38,778 nt of DNA from Pseudanabaena sp. M085S1SP2A07QC (GCA_020404895.1 JADBWK010000164.1:1-38778), one strand, 5' to 3'; positions 16,800 through 26,585 are shown, numbered from the stretch's first letter. The notes: a model not told the origin generated them from the sequence alone. Program-made: numbers and translations.

Positions 16800-19394
16800 T
16801 TAATCTTTTAAGAACTTCGCAGGTTTTGGAGACTTGCGAACTTTAAGCAGAATGGTCTTCTTATCTTTTTTAGTCTCAAAGTTGACATCTACTAGATCGA
16901 TAAATTCATTGCCTATAAACTTACCGATTGAGCGACGGATTGCTACTTTAATCACATCTTGATTGGCTGATTGATCAAAAATACTGATGTCAGCATCTTT
17001 CCAAATGTCTTTAGCGTCGATCTCAAAATCTCCACCGTCTTTATTCATCAACTCAACGATTACAATCAAAAATCTGTCAAGGCGCTGAAACTCGAAGTCA
17101 TCGGATGAGAGAAATGCTACTGGCGTTAAGGACGATAAACTCAATTCTTTCTTCTCGTCATGGCGACGAGTCTCTTTGTTCGGATCGATATTAGGCTTTG
17201 GTGCGACTACTGGTGGTGCGACTACTGGTGTTTTTATATTGATAATCCCATTTGTAATTGTGCCAAGGGCGGCAAGAATGACGGGACCACCTTCGGTTGT
17301 GATATTGCCAACAGTAATCGTTTTAGGATTGACTACTAGATTGTCAACGTAAAGTAGCGGAGTACCAACATCATCCCATCTATTCATAATCCCCAGAGCT
17401 ATCGTATAATTTCCACTTGTTGGTAGGACTTGAGAGAATGTCCCAGCAGCACTCGCCGTACTGGCTAGCTGTTGTACATTGTTGTTAAGTACTGCAAAGA
17501 CAAAATCCAAGGGGAGTACATCAGTATATGTATACGTCCAATCAATAGAAATTGTTTGACCCGCTGTGCCTTGAAAAGTAGTTTGAATCGCACTACCGGC
17601 AGTAGCATTATCGCCTAAACCATCAAGACTACCAGCAGGAATACCTAAAAAAGTTTCTACTTGGTTATCTGTAGCACCATTTCCTCCATCTAAAAATGCC
17701 TGAAAAGTGCCTTCAGTGGGAACAACTCCATTAGTTGTACCAACCGCACTAATATTTCCACCAATGGTTGTCCATCCTGTAAGATTGCCCAATTCAAAAC
17801 CAGAGTTAGAAAAGGTAAAAGTTGCACCACCAGAGGTTTGAGGTGCATTGCTTGGGGTATTCTGCAAAGTTGTCAAACCTGCTCTCAAAATCAAGGATGC
17901 ACTACTGGTTAAAGTAGGAATGTCCGTGTCAGTCCCCACCAAGCCGACATCTGGGCCAGTAATATAAATATTCCCTGCTGTGATGCTGCCCTTGGTTTCT
18001 ACCTTTAACGATACTCCCGTATAATCGCCAAAAGTTACATCACCATTTGAGCTGATAATCGGGTCAAAGAGGCTGAAAAATTTGCCTAGCGCACCATCCA
18101 ACTTCTTAATAGAAAATCCACCCCCACTATAAGAATGCGCGTCAAAAGAAACATTTCCATTACTGATTAAATCAAGGTTGCCGCCACTGATAAAGGGTTT
18201 GATAGTGTTGTAATGATTCAAAGCAAATATATCAATGGCGTTACTGCCCTGAATCTTTAAATTGCCACCTGCACTAATTATAAGAGGAGTTTTGACACTA
18301 TCTCGCATTGTTACCACATTGTTCGCTTGCAACGTCAAATTTTCTGTGGTGCGAACTAAACTCTCAGCGATATTCAAATTGTTTTTGGCGACAACTGTGG
18401 CATCTTTCGCTAAAAATATTGCGTTCTTGACGGTAATATTGTTGCCTGTTGCCGTTAACTTATCTGTACCAATAACCCAACTGTTGCTGACACCCAAATT
18501 ATTCGTAGCGTGCAAATTTACAGTTCCTGCACGAATAAAAGCGTCTTCGACAATCACATCTCCCACTTGTGCTGAGGCGATCGCAGTTCCCGCGGTCTTC
18601 CCAGTAAGCAAGCTAGGTAAATCCACGCCTTTTAATACTGGCGCATTACCAACAGCTTGCCGATCAGCGATCGGTAGTTCGAGAGAGATTAAGCTACCTT
18701 CACTGGTGATTTTGATAAACTTATTATCGGGGGTCGCAGCGATTGTGATGTTACCTGAAGGTGTTGCGATCGTGCCTGTGTTTACGACCATGCCACCAAC
18801 GAGGGTCACACTTTTTCCTGCACTGACATTCAGATTCCCTTCATTTAGGATGACACCTGATGGATTTGGAGCAACACTAGGCAAAGTATTCGTAAATGCA
18901 TAGCCCGTAATATTACCAGTAAGGTTGCGAACCTCATCAACGCTACTATTAATTCCAAACCAGCCATTTCCAACTTGGATTCCTGACGCAGTTGTAGCCG
19001 AGAAACTGGCAGGTACATTCAAACTCGCATTTGCACCAAACACAATTCCCGCAGGATTCATGATGAATAGATTAGAGTTTCCACCAGTTACTTGAATCAA
19101 TCCATTAATTAGCGAAGCTTCTCCACCCGTTACACGAGTTAAGACATTCTGAACATTTGGATTACTCAGAAAATTAGCTATTTCCCCTGAAGATAGCCCT
19201 AATTTTTGCAAACTATAAAATAAGTTGCCACCAGCCTGTGTTCCACCCGTGATGTTGTATTGGTTACCTACTTGATCGACATTTGTATTTAATCCATTAG
19301 CACCTGTAGTGATACTCTGGGCATGGACACCATTTGCTGATGCGATTATGCAGGTGGCCAGAAGATATCCAAATGATGATTGTTTTCTTGGCAT
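16800..19394 (-). CDS. Two-partner secretion exoprotein (TpsA, filamentous haemagglutinin N-terminal domain)
   Basis: This secreted beta-helical protein of about 864 aa is exported by the TpsB at 14987-16639. A signal peptide ends near VHA-QS (about 25). The TPS domain follows (about 27-250) with the NSNL and NPAGI elements that correspond to the family NPNL and NPNGI motifs. Short beta-helix repeats occupy about 250-500. A jelly-roll-like segment beginning SNSGFELGNLTGW (about 525-690) resembles cyanobacterial extracellular matrix domains. A charged, non-repetitive C-terminal region (about 740-865) is not recognised. ATG at 19394 is preferred to the in-frame TTG one codon earlier. The protein is short for an adhesin, and no immunity-like gene follows, so contact-dependent toxicity is unlikely. 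Confidence 0.9.
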   Translation of the reverse strand: MPRKQSSFGYLLATCIIASANGVHAQSITTGANGLNTNVDQVGNQYNITGGTQAGGNLFYSLQKLGLSSGEIANFLSNPNVQNVLTRVTGGEASLINGLIQVTGGNSNLFIMNPAGIVFGANASLNVPASFSATTASGIQVGNGWFGINSSVDEVRNLTGNITGYAFTNTLPSVAPNPSGVILNEGNLNVSAGKSVTLVGGMVVNTGTIATPSGNITIAATPDNKFIKITSEGSLISLELPIADRQAVGNAPVLKGVDLPSLLTGKTAGTAIASAQVGDVIVEDAFIRAGTVNLHATNNLGVSNSWVIGTDKLTATGNNITVKNAIFLAKDATVVAKNNLNIAESLVRTTENLTLQANNVVTMRDSVKTPLIISAGGNLKIQGSNAIDIFALNHYNTIKPFISGGNLDLISNGNVSFDAHSYSGGGFSIKKLDGALGKFFSLFDPIISSNGDVTFGDYTGVSLKVETKGSITAGNIYITGPDVGLVGTDTDIPTLTSSASLILRAGLTTLQNTPSNAPQTSGGATFTFSNSGFELGNLTGWTTIGGNISAVGTTNGVVPTEGTFQAFLDGGNGATDNQVETFLGIPAGSLDGLGDNATAGSAIQTTFQGTAGQTISIDWTYTYTDVLPLDFVFAVLNNNVQQLASTASAAGTFSQVLPTSGNYTIALGIMNRWDDVGTPLLYVDNLVVNPKTITVGNITTEGGPVILAALGTITNGIINIKTPVVAPPVVAPKPNIDPNKETRRHDEKKELSLSSLTPVAFLSSDDFEFQRLDRFLIVIVELMNKDGGDFEIDAKDIWKDADISIFDQSANQDVIKVAIRRSIGKFIGNEFIDLVDVNFETKKDKKTILLKVRKSPKPAKFLKD
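17200..17229. repeat. 15-bp tandem duplication in tpsA linker
   Basis: GGTGCGACTACTGGT occurs twice in tandem (17200-17214, 17215-17229) and encodes a duplicated P-V-V-A-P linker between the beta-rich part and the charged C-terminal region of TpsA. The repeat keeps the frame. Confidence 0.8.
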
Positions 19395-19493
19395 CAATTT
19401 TATTTAGCTCGCGAAGCTGAATTAAACTCTGACTTAATCTTCTCACGTTTTTTGTAAAGCCATACTTTTTTGCAGCGCGTACATATATCTTCA

Positions 19494-19525
19494 AAATGAT
19501 GTGAACTCTTTAAATGATGTGAACT
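19494..19525. promoter_or_regulatory. 14-bp direct repeat in the tpsA-gdhA divergent promoter region
   Basis: AAATGATGTGAACT occurs at 19494-19507 and again at 19512-19525, an 18-bp period, between the diverging tpsA and gdhA starts. It lies about 30 bp upstream of a possible -10 (TATAAA, 19555-19560) for gdhA. It is a candidate operator for one or both genes; no known regulator motif was matched. Confidence 0.4.
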
Positions 19526-19597
19526 GCCTTAAGTGAAATACTGTATTGTGCGGATATAAACATGAAAGTTATCCTAAGATGTTTAATCACAGAATAT

Positions 19598-19603
19598 AGG
19601 AGG
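19598..19603 (+). promoter_or_regulatory. Shine-Dalgarno of gdhA, decides the start codon
   Basis: AGGAGG at 19598-19603 leaves only 2 nt before the in-frame TTG at 19606 but 5 nt before GTG at 19609, so GTG is the better start. Confidence 0.65.
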
Positions 19604-19608
19604 TCTTG

Positions 19609-20892
19609 GTGTCAGAGTCTTTATTCGAGCAGGCAAGTGAGCGATTAGCAGATGCGATCGCCCATGTAAATATTTCTGAAGATGCGATCGAGCGACTCAA
19701 AGCGCCGAAAGCGAGTTTACAAGTTTCTATTCCTGTGCGAATGGATAATGGAACCTTGAAAGTTTTTCTAGGCTATCGAGTGCGCTACAACGATTTGCGG
19801 GGACCTACCAAAGGTGGAATTCGCTTTCATCCTAATGTAAACATGGATGAAGTGACATCTTTAGCATTTTGGATGACCTTTAAATGTGCGGCTGTAAATT
19901 TGCCTTTTGGCGGTGCTAAGGGTGGAGTTGCTGTCGATCCAAAGCAATTATCCAAGTTTGAATTAGAACGACTTAGTCGCGGATATATCAATGCGATCGC
20001 CGATTTTATGGGCGCAGATGTGGATATTCCTGCGCCCGATGTGCAGACTAACGCAACGATTATGGGATGGATGGTGGATGAATATAGCAATATTCAACGA
20101 CGGCTTTGCCCTGCGGCGATTACTGGCAAGCCAATCGCTATGGGTGGCAGTCTCGGACGTGAAACAGCAACGGGCTTAGGGGCATTTTTTGCGATCGAGA
20201 CTTTGCTGCCGTTGTTAAAAATGCAGCGAGAACAAACAACAGTAGCAGTGCAGGGATTTGGAAATGTGGGCGCTGCGATCGCTGATTTATTGAGTAAGGC
20301 AGGCTACAAGGTTCTAGCGGTAAGCGATTCTAAGGGTGGCATTTATGCCAAGCAAGGGCTAGATGTGCCGAGCATCATCAGTTACAAAAATTCGACGCGC
20401 AGTTTTCAGGCAGTGTACTGCAAGGATTCAGTATGTAATATCGTTGAACATCAGACGATTACCAATGAAGAGTTGCTCAAACTCGATGTCGATATTTTGA
20501 TTCCTGCGGCGCTAGAGAATCAAATAACTGAACACAATGCTCACGAGATCCGCGCTAAATATATTTTCGAGATCGCGAATGGTCCAGTCACGCCTGCGGC
20601 GGATGCAATTTTAGAAAAACGCGGAATCATGGTTTTTCCTGATATTCTCGTAAATGCGGGTGGTGTTACTGTTAGTTATTTTGAATGGGTACAAAATCGT
20701 AGCGGCTTATATTGGACACTTGAGGAGGTAAACGATCGCCTCAAACACAGCATGATTGCCGAAACTATGAGAATCTGGAAAATTGCCGACCAAAAGCAAA
20801 TCTCTATGCGAACAGCAGCCTATGTACATGCCTTAGCGAGACTAAGTGAAGCGATCGACGCTAAAGGTACAAGGGCTTATTATGCGCAATAA
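19609..20892 (+). CDS. gdhA: Glutamate dehydrogenase (Glu/Leu/Phe/Val dehydrogenase family)
   Basis: This cytosolic enzyme interconverts glutamate with 2-oxoglutarate and ammonium; the cyanobacterial enzyme of this length (here 427 aa) is usually NADP-dependent. The N-terminal substrate domain shows RGPTKGGIRFHP (about 64-75), the catalytic lysine in NLPFGGAKGG (about 98-107) and Asp144 in DIPAPDVQT. The C-terminal Rossmann domain has GFGNVG (216-221). GTG at 19609 is chosen for its spacing from AGGAGG. Upstream is a divergent region shared with tpsA that holds a 14-bp direct repeat. Downstream, strong hairpins separate it from secA, so it is probably monocistronic. Coenzyme preference is inferred from family, not from a diagnostic residue. 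Confidence 0.93.
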   Translation: MSESLFEQASERLADAIAHVNISEDAIERLKAPKASLQVSIPVRMDNGTLKVFLGYRVRYNDLRGPTKGGIRFHPNVNMDEVTSLAFWMTFKCAAVNLPFGGAKGGVAVDPKQLSKFELERLSRGYINAIADFMGADVDIPAPDVQTNATIMGWMVDEYSNIQRRLCPAAITGKPIAMGGSLGRETATGLGAFFAIETLLPLLKMQREQTTVAVQGFGNVGAAIADLLSKAGYKVLAVSDSKGGIYAKQGLDVPSIISYKNSTRSFQAVYCKDSVCNIVEHQTITNEELLKLDVDILIPAALENQITEHNAHEIRAKYIFEIANGPVTPAADAILEKRGIMVFPDILVNAGGVTVSYFEWVQNRSGLYWTLEEVNDRLKHSMIAETMRIWKIADQKQISMRTAAYVHALARLSEAIDAKGTRAYYAQ

Positions 20893-20902
20893 AAAACCAA
20901 GC

Positions 20903-20957
20903 AAAACCCAAAAAACTACACCGCCCGCGCAGCGGGCGATATAGTTTTTTGGGTTTT
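20903..20957 (+). terminator. gdhA terminator hairpin
   Basis: Starting 10 nt after the stop codon, AAAACCCAAAAAACTA (20903-20918) pairs with 20942-20957. After two mismatches a CGCCCGC/GCGGGCG tip closes a GCA triloop. The stem's own T-rich right arm (TTTTTTGGGTTTT) can serve as the termination tract. Confidence 0.7.
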
Positions 20958-20963
20958 AATTTT

Positions 20964-21012
20964 ATCGAGATATAAAAAAATGCTGCAAAGCAACATTTTT
21001 TTATATCTCGAT
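20964..21012. repeat. Long hairpin between gdhA and secA
   Basis: ATCGAGATATAAAAAAATG (20964-20982) is the reverse complement of 20994-21012; a TGC-AAA-GCA tip follows after one mismatch. It lies 6 bp behind the gdhA terminator hairpin and could terminate transcription from either side. Confidence 0.65.
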
Positions 21013-21013
21013 C

Positions 21014-21031
21014 GCTTCGGTTATCCGAAGC
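21014..21031. repeat. Short GC hairpin upstream of secA
   Basis: GCTTCGG (21014-21020) and CCGAAGC (21025-21031) enclose TTAT. Third in the row of hairpins; about 100 bp before the secA start. Confidence 0.45.
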
Positions 21032-21128
21032 TTGTAATCTCAACAGTCGGGTAATATATACTTGTAGTCCAAAATCGTATTAAATATCACGTTTGGCGCA
21101 TCCCCTGTTTTAACTGCATTCGGTAGCT

Positions 21129-23936
21129 ATGTTTAACTTAAAAAACCTGATTGGCGATCCTAATAAGCGTAAGCTTGACAAACTCCGTCCCGAAGTGGCT
21201 CTCATTAACTCCCTAGCCCCAGAGTTAGCGGTGCTAAGTGATCGCGAATTGCAAGGAAAAACAGGAGAGTTTAAACAGCGCCTCGAAAAGGGGGAGCCAC
21301 TTGATGATCTCCTCCCTGAAGCCTTTGCCGTTGTTCGTGAGGCAGCTACCCGCGTTTTAGGTCTACGTCACTATGATGTGCAAATGCTCGGCGGCATGAT
21401 CCTGCATCGTGGTGAAATTGCCGAAATGAAGACAGGAGAAGGTAAAACTCTCGTTGCTACCTTGCCCAGCTACCTTAATGCCCTTTCAGGTAAAGGCGTG
21501 CATGTAGTCACCGTAAACGACTACCTCGCTCGTCGTGACGCAGAGTGGATGGGTCAAGTGCACCGCTTTCTGGGTATGTCGGTAGGCTTGATTCAAAACT
21601 CAATGGAGCCAATCGAGCGCCGCAAAAATTATGGCTGTGATATCACCTATGCAACCAACAGCGAACTAGGTTTTGATTATTTACGCGACAACATGGCGAC
21701 TAGCATCGAAGAAGTGGTGCAGCGTCCCTTTAACTTCTGCGTAATTGACGAAGTTGACTCGATCTTGATTGATGAAGCAAGAACACCCCTAATTATTTCG
21801 GGTATGGTCGAGCGTCCAACAGAGAAATATCTAGGCGCAGTCACGATCGCTGCTCAAATGCAACCAGAAACCCATTACGAAATTGACGAAAAGCAACGCA
21901 ACGTCGTCATGACTGATGAAGGTTTTGAGCTAGCCGAAAAACTACTAGGCGTTTCAGACCTGTTCGATCAAGCTGATCCTTGGGCGCATTATGTGTTTAA
22001 CGCTCTGAAGGCAAAAGAATTGTTCCTCAAAGACGTAAATTATATTGTTCGTGATGGTGAAGTCACAATCGTTGATGAATTTACAGGTCGCGTCATGCCA
22101 GGTCGCCGTTGGAGCGATGGATTACATCAAGCGATCGAGGCAAAAGAAGGTACGGACATCGAGAATGAAACCCAAACCTTGGCGACAATTACCTATCAAA
22201 ATTTCTTTCTACTCTATCCAAAACTTGGCGGCATGACTGGTACGGCAAAGACCGAAGAAGCCGAACTAGGAAAAATCTATAACCTCGAAGTCACAACCAT
22301 GCCCACCAATCGCAAGAGTGGAAGAGGTGATTGGTCAGATGTAGTTTACAAAACTGAAGCAGCCAAGTGGAGAGCCGTTGCCGAAGAATGTCGCGAAATG
22401 CATGAATCAGGTCGTCCTGTGTTGATTGGAACCACCAGCGTTGAAAAATCTGAAGTCTTATCGCGGTTGTTGAGTGAAAAAGAAATTCCCCACAATCTCC
22501 TTAATGCGAAACCAGAGAACGTAGAACGCGAAGCCGAAATCGTTGCTCAAGCAGGGCGTAAAGGATCGATTACGATCGCAACCAATATGGCTGGTCGTGG
22601 TACGGATATTATCCTCGGCGGTAATGCTGACTATATGGCGCGTCTAAAGGTACGTGAAAGCTTCATGCCAATGATTGTTCGTCCTGAAGATGACGATGAC
22701 TTCACCAATGAAGGTCAGCGCATGTTTAGCGATCGCCCTCAAAAGGGACAAGGATTCGGCACAACGGATGGCAAAAAGAAAAAGACTTGGAAAGTATCCG
22801 ATAGTCTTTATCCTTGCGAACTCTCTAAGGATGCTCAAACGATGCTCAAAGAAGCTGTAGATTTTGCAGTTGAGAAGCTTGGCAGAATGAGTCAGCCAGA
22901 ACTAGAAGCAGAAGATATGCTTGCAGTTGCTTCCGAGAAAGCACCTACTGATGATGAAGTCATCCAAAAACTCCGTGACGCATTCACTTTGATCAAGCGG
23001 GAATACGAAGAAGTCACCGATGCTGAGCATGAGCTGGTAACGAAACTAGGTGGCTTACATGTGATCGGCACTGAGCGCCATGAATCGCGGCGGGTGGATA
23101 ACCAGTTGCGCGGTCGTTGCGGTCGTCAAGGCGACCCAGGTTCAACGAGATTTTTCCTCAGCCTTGAAGATAATCTGATGCGGATTTTTGCAGGCGATCG
23201 CGTGGCAGGTTTGATGAATGCCTTCCGCGTTGAGGAAGATATGCCAATTAGTTCAGGAATGCTGACCAGCGCTCTAGAAAACGCTCAGAAGAAAGTAGAA
23301 ACCTACTATTACGACATCCGTAAACAAGTCTTTGAATACGATGAAGTGATGAATAATCAGCGTCGAGCCATCTATGCTGAACGTCGTCGCGTGCTGGAAG
23401 GTGAAAACTTACGCGATCGCGTGATCGAATATGCCGAACGCACCATGGATGATATTGTCAACGCCTATGTGAATCCCGAACTTCCCCCCGAAGAATGGAA
23501 CCTTGCAGCGATGGTGAAAAAGATCAAGGAATTTGTGAATCTCTTACAAGACCTTGAACCTGACCAGCTTGATGATATGTTCTTGCCTGAGATGCAAGCT
23601 TTCTTGCGCGAAGAAGTTCGTCGTGCCTATGAAATCAAGGAAGCACAGGTGGAGTCATTACAAGTTGGCTTAATGCGTCAGGCTGAACGTTTCTTTATCT
23701 TGCAACGGATTGATTCACTTTGGCGCGATCACTTGCAAGCGATGGAAGCTTTGCGCGAGTCAGTCGGTCTACGCGGCTATGGACAAAAAGATCCTCTGAT
23801 TGAATATAAGAGCGAAGGTTACGAAATCTTCTTAGACATGATGACGCAAATCCGTCGTGATGTTGTCTACTCTCTATTCGAGTTCGATCCACGTCCTCAG
23901 CAACAACCCGAAACCATCGAAGCTGAGTTTGTCTAA
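21129..23936 (+). CDS. secA: Preprotein translocase ATPase SecA
   Basis: SecA is the motor that pushes preproteins through SecYEG, in cyanobacteria both at the plasma and thylakoid membranes. The 935 aa contain NBD1 with Walker A MKTGEGKT (100-107) and DEVD (207-210) followed by [11 protein letters not shown]; the preprotein cross-linking insertion; NBD2 with [10 protein letters not shown]; an insertion near 525-620 rich in charged residues that is usual in cyanobacterial SecA; and the helical scaffold and wing domains. The C-terminus ends [11 protein letters not shown] without the zinc-binding CxCxnCH motif of many bacteria, again usual for this phylum. A perfect hairpin terminator follows directly. 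ATG start with only a weak GGTAG upstream. Confidence 0.98.
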   Translation: MFNLKNLIGDPNKRKLDKLRPEVALINSLAPELAVLSDRELQGKTGEFKQRLEKGEPLDDLLPEAFAVVREAATRVLGLRHYDVQMLGGMILHRGEIAEMKTGEGKTLVATLPSYLNALSGKGVHVVTVNDYLARRDAEWMGQVHRFLGMSVGLIQNSMEPIERRKNYGCDITYATNSELGFDYLRDNMATSIEEVVQRPFNFCVIDEVDSILIDEARTPLIISGMVERPTEKYLGAVTIAAQMQPETHYEIDEKQRNVVMTDEGFELAEKLLGVSDLFDQADPWAHYVFNALKAKELFLKDVNYIVRDGEVTIVDEFTGRVMPGRRWSDGLHQAIEAKEGTDIENETQTLATITYQNFFLLYPKLGGMTGTAKTEEAELGKIYNLEVTTMPTNRKSGRGDWSDVVYKTEAAKWRAVAEECREMHESGRPVLIGTTSVEKSEVLSRLLSEKEIPHNLLNAKPENVEREAEIVAQAGRKGSITIATNMAGRGTDIILGGNADYMARLKVRESFMPMIVRPEDDDDFTNEGQRMFSDRPQKGQGFGTTDGKKKKTWKVSDSLYPCELSKDAQTMLKEAVDFAVEKLGRMSQPELEAEDMLAVASEKAPTDDEVIQKLRDAFTLIKREYEEVTDAEHELVTKLGGLHVIGTERHESRRVDNQLRGRCGRQGDPGSTRFFLSLEDNLMRIFAGDRVAGLMNAFRVEEDMPISSGMLTSALENAQKKVETYYYDIRKQVFEYDEVMNNQRRAIYAERRRVLEGENLRDRVIEYAERTMDDIVNAYVNPELPPEEWNLAAMVKKIKEFVNLLQDLEPDQLDDMFLPEMQAFLREEVRRAYEIKEAQVESLQVGLMRQAERFFILQRIDSLWRDHLQAMEALRESVGLRGYGQKDPLIEYKSEGYEIFLDMMTQIRRDVVYSLFEFDPRPQQQPETIEAEFV

Positions 23937-23937
23937 A

Positions 23938-23968
23938 AGAAAAGGGAGTGCAATGCACTCCCTTTTCT
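23938..23968 (+). terminator. secA terminator
   Basis: Two nt after the stop codon, AGAAAAGGGAGTGCA (23938-23952) pairs perfectly with 23954-23968 around a single A. The right arm ends in TTTT. Confidence 0.8.
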
Positions 23969-24010
23969 ACTTTTGGCTTATCATAGAATTGATTAATCTG
24001 GTGGTATGCA

Positions 24011-26074
24011 ATGGCTCGGACTGAAAATGTAAAACAACTTGCCAGCTTTATTTGGAGCGTTGCCGATCTTTTGCGGGGTGATTATAAACAAGCTGATTAT
24101 GGCAAGGTGATCCTACCATTTACCACTCTTCGCCGCTTGGACTGCGTTTTAGAACCGACGAAAGAGGCTGTAATGGAGTTTTACGAAGCCAAAGTAAAGT
24201 CCATGAATTTAAAAAATCCAGAGCCATTACTGAATCAAAAAGCTGGGGTAACGTTTCATAATATTAGCCAATTTACGTTTCAGAAGCTAAGGGAAGACCC
24301 AGATAACGTTGCTGCTAACCTCAAAAACTTTATAAATGGCTTCTCGGCAGCAGGTCGAGAAATCATTGAGTATTTCAACTTTAACGATCATATTCAGCGT
24401 TTAGATGAAGCAAATTTATTGTTTTTAATTGTGAAGAAGTTTGCGGAGATCGATCTTCATCCTGATGCTGTCTCAAACATGGAGATGGGCTATGTATTTG
24501 AGGAATTGATCCGTAAGTTCTCAGAACTCTCAAACGAGACTGCGGGGGAACATTTTACGCCTCGTGAAGTAATTCGATTGATGGTGAATTTACTTTTTCA
24601 AAACGATCGCGAAATTTTGACGCAGAAAGGAATTGTTAAAACTATTTACGATCCAGCTTGTGGTACGGGTGGTATGTTGGCGATCGCTGAAGAATATATC
24701 AAAGAGATGAATCCTGATGCCAACCCTGTAGTTTTTGGACAGGAATTAAATCCTGAGTCCTATGCGATTTGTAAATCGGACATGCTGATTAAGGGGTTAG
24801 CGGTTAACAATATCAAGTTTGGTAATACCTTTACCAATGACGGTTTAGATGGCGAAACCTTTAACTATATGCTCTCTAATCCGCCGTTTGGGGTGGAGTG
24901 GAAGAAAGTACAAACTCAAGTGAAAATGGAGCATGATAAGAAGGGCTTTGATGGTAGGTTTGGGGCGGGGTTACCGAGAATCTCCGATGGTTCATTTCTG
25001 TTTCTGCAACATATGATCGCCAAAATGAAGCGTAATGATGGCGGTTCTCGAATTGCGATCGTATTTAATGGATCGCCGCTATTCTCGGGTAGTGCTGCCA
25101 GTGGGGAAAGCGAGATTCGTAAGTGGATTATTGAAAATGATATGTTGGAGGCGATCGCAGCTTTACCTGATCAGCTATTTTACAACACAGGGATTTACAC
25201 CTATATCTGGATCGTGACCAATGCAAAGGCTCCTGAACGCAAGGGCAAAATTCAGCTAATTAATGGCATTCACTATTACAAAAAGATGAGCCGCAGTCTG
25301 GGCAATAAGCGTAATGTGATTGGTGATGGCGTGGAAGTAATGCCCGATCAGATCGCAGAAATCACGCAGATTTATGGTGAGTTTGATCATAATACAACGC
25401 GCAAGCTTGAGGTTGATGGCACGATCAAAGATGTGGCGGTTAGCAAAATTTTTGACAATGAAGACTTTGGTTACTGGCGGGTTACAGTAGAACGTCCGTT
25501 GCGGTTGAATTTTCGGGCAACTGAGGATCGGTTGGCAAGACTAGAGACCGAATCTGCTTTTGTCAATCTTGCCTTGTCGAAGAAGCGGGGTGTAGATGCT
25601 CTAAAAGAAATTGAGGTAGGCAGAGCGTTACAGGAGGAAATCAAAGTTGCCTTGCGAGGCTTGGGAGAAACTCTGTACAAAAATCGAGATAAATTTGAAA
25701 AAGCTCTAAATAAGGCTCTGAAAGATTTAAAGATTGCGGCTCCTTTAAAAAAATCGATTTTGAATGCATTGTCGGAGCGGGATGAGTCCGCAGAAATTTG
25801 TAAAGATAAAGATGGTAACCCTGAGCCAGACTCAGATTTGCGCGATTATGAAAACGTGCCGTTGAAAGATGACATTGATGCGTATATGCAGCGGGAGGTA
25901 CTGCCCCATGTACCTGATGCTTGGGTCGATGAAAGTAAGACTAGAATTGGTTATGAGATCCCATTTACGCGACATTTTTATGAGTATGTGCCACCAAGAC
26001 CTTTGGATGTAATTGAGCAGGAGATTAAGAGTTTAGAGGATGAAATTCGCGGAATGTTGGAGATGGTCTTATAG
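24011..26074 (+). CDS. hsdM: Type I restriction-modification system, DNA methyltransferase subunit
   Basis: HsdM transfers a methyl group from SAM to adenine N6 at the site chosen by HsdS, protecting host DNA. The 687 aa begin with the N-terminal HsdM helical domain (SFIWSVADLLRG). The methylase fold follows, with GEHFTPRE (179-186), SAM motif I DPACGTGGM (214-222) and catalytic motif IV NPPF (290-293). The C-terminal ~230 residues contain a helical region with long charged stretches and DIDAYMQREVLPHVPDAW, typical of this HsdM subgroup. It is the first gene of the operon that runs to hsdR; secA's terminator lies just upstream, so the operon promoter should be in the 42-bp gap or within secA. 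HIP1 octamers inside it suggest long residence in the genome. Confidence 0.96.
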   Translation: MARTENVKQLASFIWSVADLLRGDYKQADYGKVILPFTTLRRLDCVLEPTKEAVMEFYEAKVKSMNLKNPEPLLNQKAGVTFHNISQFTFQKLREDPDNVAANLKNFINGFSAAGREIIEYFNFNDHIQRLDEANLLFLIVKKFAEIDLHPDAVSNMEMGYVFEELIRKFSELSNETAGEHFTPREVIRLMVNLLFQNDREILTQKGIVKTIYDPACGTGGMLAIAEEYIKEMNPDANPVVFGQELNPESYAICKSDMLIKGLAVNNIKFGNTFTNDGLDGETFNYMLSNPPFGVEWKKVQTQVKMEHDKKGFDGRFGAGLPRISDGSFLFLQHMIAKMKRNDGGSRIAIVFNGSPLFSGSAASGESEIRKWIIENDMLEAIAALPDQLFYNTGIYTYIWIVTNAKAPERKGKIQLINGIHYYKKMSRSLGNKRNVIGDGVEVMPDQIAEITQIYGEFDHNTTRKLEVDGTIKDVAVSKIFDNEDFGYWRVTVERPLRLNFRATEDRLARLETESAFVNLALSKKRGVDALKEIEVGRALQEEIKVALRGLGETLYKNRDKFEKALNKALKDLKIAAPLKKSILNALSERDESAEICKDKDGNPEPDSDLRDYENVPLKDDIDAYMQREVLPHVPDAWVDESKTRIGYEIPFTRHFYEYVPPRPLDVIEQEIKSLEDEIRGMLEMVL

Positions 26075-26087
26075 GAGAGATATTAAT

Positions 26088-26123
26088 ATGGTTCAGGTGT
26101 TTACGCATGGAGGCGATCGCTAA
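26088..26123 (+). CDS. 11-codon leader-like reading frame before xisI
   Basis: AGGAG at 26073-26077, 10 nt before the ATG at 26088, would start a frame of 11 codons (MVQVFTHGGDR) whose stop TAA shares its last A with the xisI ATG (TAATG). The xisI gene also has its own GGAGG (26109-26113). The frame has no recognisable homology. It may couple xisI translation to hsdM, be a remnant of a lost gene, or be chance. Confidence 0.25.
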   Translation: MVQVFTHGGDR

Positions 26124-26464
26124 TGGCTAAGGATAGTCTAGAGTTTTATCGGCAAACAATCGAGACGGTTTTGCGAAAGTATGCAGAAATTCCCTATTCT
26201 GCTGGCGAAATCAAGCAAAATCTAATTATTGATGGCGATCGCAATCATTTTATGTTGTTTGATGTGGGTTGGATGCAAAAAAGACGGGTGCATGGTTGTG
26301 TGACTCATGTACAAATTATTGATGACAAGATTTGGATTCAAAGAGATGGCATTGAGGATGGAATTACGGATGAGTTAGTTGAGGCTGGCATTCCTAAAGA
26401 TAAGATTGTTCTTGGCTTTCATCCGCCTAGTGTGCGTCCTCATACGGGTTATGCGATCGCCTAA
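26123..26464 (+). CDS. xisI: XisI-like protein (first copy, no adjacent XisH)
   Basis: XisI was defined as a factor required, with XisH, for XisF-dependent excision of the fdxN element in heterocysts of Anabaena; most cyanobacterial homologues lie outside any such element and their role is unknown. The 113 aa keep the family core GWMQKRRVHGC, DKIWIQ, ITDELVEAGIPK and VLGFHPP. It shares 34 of 65 residues from GW onward with the second copy at 28408. Family members normally follow a xisH gene; here none precedes, and the 48 bp before it hold only an 11-codon frame. GGAGG sits 9 nt before the ATG. It lies between hsdM and hsdS on the same strand, with 200 bp before hsdS. Confidence 0.9.
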   Translation: MAKDSLEFYRQTIETVLRKYAEIPYSAGEIKQNLIIDGDRNHFMLFDVGWMQKRRVHGCVTHVQIIDDKIWIQRDGIEDGITDELVEAGIPKDKIVLGFHPPSVRPHTGYAIA

Positions 26465-26585
26465 AGATTATCGAATCTTGTGAATGAAAAAACTGATCTA
26501 AGATCGCAAAGAAAAAGTCGGGGATCTCAATCTCTGAATATTTTTCTGGTATTTAGCTAATTGGCATATAAAAATAGAACCCGTT

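Noticed and set aside
18262-18903. 213-codon plus-strand frame opposite tpsA
   Set aside because: It is an antisense shadow of the beta-helix coding sequence: low-complexity, V/A/T/P-rich, and without ribosome site or family features.
16800-19394. TpsA as a contact-dependent toxin
   Set aside because: There is no toxin domain I recognise, no VENN-like junction, and no small immunity gene behind tpsA; the next gene is tpsB.
19500-19606. NtcA binding site before gdhA
   Set aside because: No GTA-N8-TAC palindrome at a suitable distance from the possible -10; only the 14-bp direct repeat stands out.
26075-26122. A hidden xisH before the first xisI
   Set aside because: Only 48 bp separate hsdM and xisI, and they contain just an 11-codon frame with no XisH-like sequence.
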